Below are positions 59,024-64,000 of a stretch of DNA of 64,000 nt, piece by piece; position 1 is the stretch's first letter, and each line of letters begins with the position of its first letter. The DNA lies in NCBI GenBank assembly GCA_937900325.1, contig CALCEX010000118.1, positions 22,086 to 86,085 of the forward strand, given 5' to 3'. This DNA comes from an uncultured Clostridia bacterium. Its GTDB lineage: Bacteria; Bacillota; Clostridia; Christensenellales; CAG-138. A model generated the notes under the pieces. It was not told where the DNA came from and did not search any database. It was given only the letters and a program-made list of their open reading frames with translations. The position numbers and the translations under genes were made by a program.

Positions 59024-60658
59024 TTGAATAATACTACAATAAACGGGGCGCTCCTGAAGGAGATGTTCCTGACCGGCGCTGCTCTGCTTGAAAAGAACAA
59101 GGCATATGTGGATTCATTGAACGTATTTCCCGTGCCGGACGGAGACACGGGAACCAACATGTCCATGACGATGCAGTCTGCCGTAAAGGAAATAAAAGCC
59201 TGCAACGGCGGAAGCACGGTGGGCGAGATAGCCGCCGCGGCGTCTCTGGGCGCGCTCAAGGGAGCAAGAGGAAACAGCGGCGTTATACTTTCGCAGATAT
59301 TCCGCGGCTTCGCAAAGGCGCTGAAGGGCCATGACGAGATGGACGCGGCGCTGCTTTCCGATGCGCTGCGCATGGGTACCGAGTCCGCCTATAAGGCGGT
59401 AATGAAGCCCAAGGAAGGGACCATACTTACCGTTTCGCGCATGATAAGCACCGCGGTAGAGGGCGAGTTCAACCAGGGCGCCAACGTATTCGGCCTTATC
59501 GACGTAATGATAGAAAGCGGCGAGGAGGCCCTGAAGCAGACGCCGGAGCTGCTGCCCGTGCTCAAGGAAGCGGGCGTGGTGGACAGCGGCGGCAAGGGCC
59601 TTATGACGATATACCGTGGCTTCAAGATGGTGGTGGACGGAGACGCCATAGACGATTATGTGGCGGAGCAGCAGGAAGCCGCCCCCGCGGAGGACAACGA
59701 CCTTTCGCTGGAGGACGTAAACGACATAAAGTTCGGCTACTGCACCGAGTTCTTCGTCATACACCTTGTGGAGTCCTTTAACGAGGACGAGCTGGAAAAA
59801 TTCCGCGATAAGCTCATGAAGATAGGCGATTCCGTAGTAGTCGCCCACGACGCCGACTTTATCAAGATACACGTCCACACCAATATGCCGGGCAAGGCTT
59901 TGCAGCTGGCGCTCTGCTTAGGCGAGCTGGATAAGGTCAAGATAGAGAATATGCGGGAGCAGAACCGCGCCCTTCAGGAGAACATCAAAAAGAACGAGAC
60001 CGAGAACGCCATGGTGGCGGTAAGCGCAGGCGAGGGCATGGACAGCGAGTTTACGGGCGCGGGCGTCGGCGTGATAATCTCCGGCGGGCAGACCATGAAT
60101 CCCAGCATAGACACCATAGCCAAGGCCATACGCAAGGCCAACGCCCGGAACGTATTCGTACTGCCTAATAACTCCAATATAATCATGGCGGCGCAGCAGG
60201 CGGCGGAGCTTTCCGACCGCAACGTAATAGTCCTGCCCACAAAGACCATGATGCAGGGAATGGCGGCGGCCATGGCCTACGCCCCCGAGAACACCCCGGA
60301 GGCGAACCGCAAGCGCATGGAAAAGGCCGCGGCAAACGTCGTATCCGGCGCAGTGACATACGCCGTAAGGGATACCTCCTTCAACGGGCTGACCATAGCC
60401 AAGGGCGATATGATAGGCCTTAGGGACAATGTCATAACCATCGTAGGCAAGACTGTGGAGGACGCCACGCTTGCGCTTGTGTCGAATATGCTCGAGGGAA
60501 GGGAGGACGCAATGGCGACGCTGTACTTCGGCGAGGGCGTTACCGAGGAGCAGGCGACGGAGCTTTCCGAAAAGCTCACGGCGAAGTTCCCGGACGCCGA
60601 GATCATAGCCATACCCGGCGGGCAGCCGCTGTATTACTACTATATATCGGTAGAATAA
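59024..60658 (+). CDS. yloV: DAK2-domain fatty acid kinase-like protein (YloV/FakA)
   Basis: A 544-residue protein. The N-terminal DAK2 kinase domain has LNVFPVPDGDTGTNMSMTM (metal/ATP Asp residues) and KGARGNSGVILSQIFRGFA; the C-terminal half matches the Fak/DegV-like second domain (VGVIISGGQTMNPSIDTIAKA, VFVLPNNSNIIMAAQQAA). In the FakA system it phosphorylates fatty acids held by FakB/DegV partners, and no fakB is adjacent. I chose TTG 59024 because GGAGG lies eight bases upstream and the product then begins MNNTTINGALLKEMF like family members; ATGs at 58988 and 59009 lack a site. Confidence 0.92.
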   Translation: MNNTTINGALLKEMFLTGAALLEKNKAYVDSLNVFPVPDGDTGTNMSMTMQSAVKEIKACNGGSTVGEIAAAASLGALKGARGNSGVILSQIFRGFAKALKGHDEMDAALLSDALRMGTESAYKAVMKPKEGTILTVSRMISTAVEGEFNQGANVFGLIDVMIESGEEALKQTPELLPVLKEAGVVDSGGKGLMTIYRGFKMVVDGDAIDDYVAEQQEAAPAEDNDLSLEDVNDIKFGYCTEFFVIHLVESFNEDELEKFRDKLMKIGDSVVVAHDADFIKIHVHTNMPGKALQLALCLGELDKVKIENMREQNRALQENIKKNETENAMVAVSAGEGMDSEFTGAGVGVIISGGQTMNPSIDTIAKAIRKANARNVFVLPNNSNIIMAAQQAAELSDRNVIVLPTKTMMQGMAAAMAYAPENTPEANRKRMEKAAANVVSGAVTYAVRDTSFNGLTIAKGDMIGLRDNVITIVGKTVEDATLALVSNMLEGREDAMATLYFGEGVTEEQATELSEKLTAKFPDAEIIAIPGGQPLYYYYISVE

Positions 60659-60664
60659 TAATGC

Positions 60665-62683
60665 ATGAAGGAAACTGACAGCATAACAGAGCTAAAAGGA
60701 ATTGGCCCACGCAAAGCCGAAGCTTTCGGCAAGCTGGGCCTTTTTTCCATACATGACCTTTTGTATCATTTTCCGAGGAAATACCAGGATTATTCAAAGG
60801 CGTCCCGCATAATCGAGGCGAGGCACGGCGACTGCGCCGCGCTGGAGCTGAAGCTCAAAAGCGACCCCCGGCTTGCCCGGGTGCGCCGGGGGCTGGATAT
60901 AACCACCGCCCGCGCCTTTGACCAGAGCGGCGAGATCACCCTTACATGGTATAACCAGCCGTACAGGATGAAGGCGGTAGTGGCGGGCGAGTGCGTTTAC
61001 GCCTGCGGCAGGGTGGACAGGCGGCATGGCGTAAAGATGATAAATCCCACCATATACCGGGAGCTGCCGGGCATACTGCCGGTGTATCCCCTGTGCTCAG
61101 GCCTTTCCCAGAAGCTTATGCGGGACGCGGTCAGGGCGGCGCTCGCGGGCTGCGGCGAAGGAATAGAGGAGAGCCTGCCCGGCGCTATGAGGCAAAAGTA
61201 TGGCCTTATCGGCCTTTACGACGCCGTTTCGGGCATACATTTCCCAAAGAGCCAGGAGGAGATAAGGGCGGCGCGGCAAAGGCTCGCCTTTGAGGATACG
61301 CTGCTGTTCAGCCTTACGCTATCCATGATGCAGTACAGCCTGCCGAAGCGGGAGCGGCCGCTGAAGCTGGAAGGAACGATAGGAAGCTTTGTAAGGCTTT
61401 TGCCCTTCGAGCCAACCAACGCCCAGCTCAAGGCCATGGAGGAGATACGGCACGATCTTTCGGGCGGGCGGCTCATGAACAGGCTGCTTCAGGGGGACGT
61501 GGGCAGCGGCAAGACCGCCGTTGCGCTTTACGCCATGTATGCGGCCATGCAAAACGGAAGGCAGGCCGCCCTTATGGCGCCCACCGAAATACTCGCGGCG
61601 CAGCACTACGGGACGCTTTGCAGGGTTTTCGGGGCGGAAAACGTGGCGTATTTAAAGGGCGGAATGAAAAAGGCGGAGCGGGAGGCCGAGCTTGCCCGCA
61701 TAGCAATGGGCGAGGCAAAGGCCATAACGGGCACCCACGCGCTATTGCAGGGCGATGTGGAGTTCTTCGACCTGGGCACGGTCATAACCGACGAGCAGCA
61801 CCGCTTCGGCGTAAAGCAGCGGGCGGCCATAGGGGCCAAGGGAGGCGCCGCGGATGTGCTTATAATGAGCGCCACGCCCATACCGCGCACCCTTGCGATG
61901 ATACTTTACGGGGATCTTTCGGTATCCTGCATAGACGAGCTGCCGCCGGGCAGAAAGCCCGTGATAACCCGCCTCGTGCCGGAGGACAGGCGGCAGGATA
62001 TGTATAAATTCATAGAGGAGCAGGCGAAGGCCGGCCGGCAGGCGTATGTCGTATGCCCGCTGGTGGAGGGCAGCGACGCATTGGAGGACGTGCAGGGCGC
62101 GGTCGAGCTTTATGAGGAGCTGAAAAAGCGGCTCAGCGTCCCCGTGGGGCTGCTGCATGGGCAGATGCCCGCCTCCGCCAAGGAAAAGGCGGCGGAGGCG
62201 TTTCGCCGGGGCGAAACCGGGGTGCTGGTAGCGACTACCGTTATAGAGGTGGGGGTGGATGTTCCCAACGCCACGATAATGGCAATAGAAAACGCAGACA
62301 GATTCGGCCTTGCCCAGCTTCATCAGCTTCGGGGCAGGGTAGGCCGGGGCGATAAGCGCTCCTACTGCTTCCTTTTGAGCGGGGACGGCGGCGAGGCGGC
62401 GCGGCAGCGGCTGTCCGCCCTCATAAAGACGGGCAGCGGCTTTGAAATAGCCGAGGCAGACCTTATGATGCGCGGCCCGGGCGAGTTCCTTGGCAAAAGG
62501 CAGCACGGCATTTCGGAATTTGCGGCGGCGAGCCTTGCCATGGATATAGGGATAATGAAGGAGGCAAAGGACGCGGCGGAGGAGCTGCTTTCCGACAGGC
62601 AGGCAATGGCGGAGGCCGCGCCGCTCATAAGGCGGGCGTGGGGCAGGCTGGAGGCCATGGAGGGCGAGATCGCCCGGAACTGA
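60665..62683 (+). CDS. recG: ATP-dependent DNA helicase RecG
   Basis: A 672-residue helicase that remodels stalled forks and Holliday junctions. The N-terminal wedge/OB domain (about 1-230) begins ITELKGIGPRKAEAFGKLGLFS; the motor has Walker A GDVGSGKTAVAL, DEQH box TDEQHRFGVKQR, MSATPIPRTLAMILYGDL and the C-terminal LRGRVGRGDKRSYC. It follows yloV after six bases, as in Bacillus and many Firmicutes. The ATG at 60665 is one of two (60661 is out of frame). Confidence 0.96.
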   Translation: MKETDSITELKGIGPRKAEAFGKLGLFSIHDLLYHFPRKYQDYSKASRIIEARHGDCAALELKLKSDPRLARVRRGLDITTARAFDQSGEITLTWYNQPYRMKAVVAGECVYACGRVDRRHGVKMINPTIYRELPGILPVYPLCSGLSQKLMRDAVRAALAGCGEGIEESLPGAMRQKYGLIGLYDAVSGIHFPKSQEEIRAARQRLAFEDTLLFSLTLSMMQYSLPKRERPLKLEGTIGSFVRLLPFEPTNAQLKAMEEIRHDLSGGRLMNRLLQGDVGSGKTAVALYAMYAAMQNGRQAALMAPTEILAAQHYGTLCRVFGAENVAYLKGGMKKAEREAELARIAMGEAKAITGTHALLQGDVEFFDLGTVITDEQHRFGVKQRAAIGAKGGAADVLIMSATPIPRTLAMILYGDLSVSCIDELPPGRKPVITRLVPEDRRQDMYKFIEEQAKAGRQAYVVCPLVEGSDALEDVQGAVELYEELKKRLSVPVGLLHGQMPASAKEKAAEAFRRGETGVLVATTVIEVGVDVPNATIMAIENADRFGLAQLHQLRGRVGRGDKRSYCFLLSGDGGEAARQRLSALIKTGSGFEIAEADLMMRGPGEFLGKRQHGISEFAAASLAMDIGIMKEAKDAAEELLSDRQAMAEAAPLIRRAWGRLEAMEGEIARN

Positions 62684-62791
62684 GCCGCAATTATAAAAAA
62701 ATAAATTTATACATATATTGTCATTCATATTCCTTACCCTTTTCGGAGATATTAAGACCATAAACCGAAGGAAAGGAGGCGGGAAGCAGAA

Positions 62792-63001
62792 ATGGCACGC
62801 AGCAATAAGATAGCGGTACCCGACGCCAAGCAGTCGCTGGATAACTTCAAGATGGAAGTCGCGCGTTCTCTGAACGTAAACCTCAAGCAGGGCTACAACG
62901 GCGACATCAAGGCCAGGGACGCGGGCTCCGTTGGCGGCGAAATGGTAAAGCGCATGATAGAATACGCCGAGAACAACATGAACGGCAGCATGATGCGATA
63001 A
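62792..63001 (+). CDS. ssp: Alpha/beta-type small acid-soluble spore protein
   Basis: A 69-residue SASP. The family pattern is clear: LDNFKMEVARSLNVNLKQGYNG...GSVGGEMVKRMIEYAENNM. These proteins coat spore DNA and are cleaved by GPR on germination at a conserved Glu near the N-terminal third; MEVARS is the matching segment. The ATG 62792 has AAGGAGGC upstream. A CATATTC at 62726-62732 resembles a sigma-G -10, but the -35 is unclear. It implies that the host makes endospores, in line with spoIIE. Confidence 0.95.
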   Translation: MARSNKIAVPDAKQSLDNFKMEVARSLNVNLKQGYNGDIKARDAGSVGGEMVKRMIEYAENNMNGSMMR

Positions 63002-63020
63002 CCTGAAAGGGCAAAAAAAG

Positions 63021-63054
63021 GGGGCGCGGAAAGATTCCGCGTCCCATGCTTTTA
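63021..63054. terminator. Terminator after the SASP gene
   Basis: GGGCGCGGAA-AGA-TTCCGCGTCCC with A-run before and a T-rich end, between the converging SASP (+) and surface protein (-) genes. Confidence 0.75.
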
Positions 63055-63069
63055 TCTGTTTTTTTTATC

Positions 63070-64000
63070 TTACTTTATCCCGAGGAAGCGCAGTATGCTC
63101 TGCCATATCGTCATATCGCCGGTCTTGGGGGGATTGACGATTATCGGAGGAACGGGAGTGGGGTCGGGATGGTAGTGACCGCCGCCGGGGGTGGGGGTGG
63201 GAGTTGAGCCCTTGGTGTTCTTAAAGTTAAGCTCCTTTGTCGGATTCTCTTTTGTAAGCTCTACATCCTTGCTGCTTGCCGCTTCGCCATTCACCGTTAC
63301 GGTATAGCCACCGGCATCGAGCTCCTCAGCGTGATAGGTATAGCCCTCGGGCAGATTGGATATTGTCATCGTCTCGTCGTCCTTGAGGGTAAACTCAAAC
63401 GTCCAAACTCCGTCTCCGTTTGTGTCCTTAAAATCAGCGTCGGTGGCAGTCTTGTTTGCAGCCCCGGCAGCGGGAGCCGCAACAGCATTGACTGCTGAGA
63501 TGATGGGATCAGTGGGGGCAGGCCCGGGTCCGATATTCCCCATTACGGTAACCTTAAACTTAAATTCCCTCGTCTTATCGGCAGGATCATTAGACTCAAC
63601 GGTCTTTTTGACGGTGATAACGCCGCCGGACTGCGCAGGCGTGGGTTCGCACTTTACGGTGAAAACGACAGGAACGTCGCTGGGAGTGGCAAGCTTCCAC
63701 TTTTGATTGTCCCATGCAAGCTTTATCGTGCCGGTCTGGGATTCCGGGTCAAGCGTATGATTTACCCCGATTTCCGAATTGTATTGCTCTACATACTTAT
63801 CCGGCTTCACGGTAATATCGCAGGTATAGCCGGTTTGCTCATCACCCCGTACGTCGCCGATGGTATAGCCCTCAAACTTCAAGCCATAGCTCTTTGGGGC
63901 ATGGCTTTTATCATTAGTGCATTGTACCTTTACAGCTTCTTCACCGGTCAGCTCAATGAACGGCTTGGAAGTGTATTCGGGTTTGGGCCCGTTGGGCTTG
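63070..64000 (-). CDS. Large surface protein with pilin-like domain and short PKTGD end (partial)
   Basis: The frame is open from the right edge to the stop at 63070, so the N-terminus is outside the window and no start can be chosen. The visible 309 residues hold repeats of beta-rich domains (FKFEGYTIGDVRGDE, VVFTVKCEPTPAQ). A DUF7601/pilin-type domain (REFKFKVTVMG...DETMTISNLPEGYTYHAEELDAGGYTVTV) follows. Then come a Gly/His/Pro linker (TPTPGGGHYHPDPTP) and NPPKTGD. After the motif there are only 13 residues, MTIWQSILRFLGI plus Lys, instead of the usual long helix and basic tail. It is probably exported and attached to the wall. Confidence 0.75.
   Translation of the reverse strand, partial: KPNGPKPEYTSKPFIELTGEEAVKVQCTNDKSHAPKSYGLKFEGYTIGDVRGDEQTGYTCDITVKPDKYVEQYNSEIGVNHTLDPESQTGTIKLAWDNQKWKLATPSDVPVVFTVKCEPTPAQSGGVITVKKTVESNDPADKTREFKFKVTVMGNIGPGPAPTDPIISAVNAVAAPAAGAANKTATDADFKDTNGDGVWTFEFTLKDDETMTISNLPEGYTYHAEELDAGGYTVTVNGEAASSKDVELTKENPTKELNFKNTKGSTPTPTPGGGHYHPDPTPVPPIIVNPPKTGDMTIWQSILRFLGIK

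Overview
The window looks like chromosome of an anaerobic, endospore-forming, GC-rich member of the Clostridia, probably an uncultured gut lineage. The evidence is a SpoIIE-type phosphatase, an alpha/beta small acid-soluble spore protein, DUF1540, DUF1292 and DUF1858 proteins, Gram-positive sortase-type surface proteins, AGGAGG Shine-Dalgarno sites with frequent TTG starts, and the yloU-yloV...recG gene order. An odd feature is heavy use of the Ile codon ATA despite the high GC. I cannot name the genus.

Layout. 0-3.3 kb: end of an ECF-type sigma gene and its coupled membrane anti-sigma-like gene, an E2/CAT-like acyltransferase lacking the catalytic His, and mgtE. 3.3-8.9 kb: a phage packaging cassette without capsid or tail genes (RinA/ArpU-like regulator, terminase large subunit, P22-type portal, two small proteins), interrupted by a lipoprotein gene. 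The regulator has a promoter with a near-perfect Firmicutes LexA box just downstream. 8.9-17.8 kb: surface protein, yigZ, tyrS, spoIIE, LOG-family hydrolase, Usp-like protein, oligoendopeptidase F and a small acidic protein. 17.9-23.7 kb: a complete dpp/opp peptide importer operon (dppB-C-D-F-oppA) whose binding protein appears circularly permuted. 23.9-26.6 kb: ProX-like tRNA editing protein, ATP-grasp ligase, a 277-bp large-palindrome element, a membrane protein and a DUF1858 protein. 26.8-34.7 kb: glycogen cluster glgB-glgC-glgD-glgA followed by a GH13 glucosidase. 34.7-46.5 kb: zinc-ribbon membrane protein, DUF1540, AI-2E exporter family, uridine kinase, NlpC/P60 hydrolase, glmS with a nucleotidyltransferase and a beta-lactamase-fold protein, DUF975, DUF1292, an unexplained structured intergenic region, trmO and mscL. 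46.6-48.3 kb: tRNA-Arg, tRNA-Ala and decaying genes. 48.3-56.0 kb: a second peptide importer, with oppF and a membrane gene divergent from oppA-B-C-D-pepQ. 56.1-64 kb: two sortase-type surface proteins (the last runs off the edge), a DMT exporter with DUF2461, the Asp23-fakA/yloV-recG operon and an SASP gene.

How it fits together. Two peptide importers with PepF and an Xaa-Pro peptidase suggest growth on peptides. The glg cluster stores carbon, and a candidate Spo0A box lies upstream of the GH13 gene. SpoIIE and SASP mark sporulation. The strongest unusual signals are the permuted OppA, the putatively SOS-controlled capsid-less packaging cassette, and two unexplained structured DNA/RNA elements (25.6-25.9 kb and 45.0-45.3 kb). 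Functions come from reading the proteins by eye; no database search was run.
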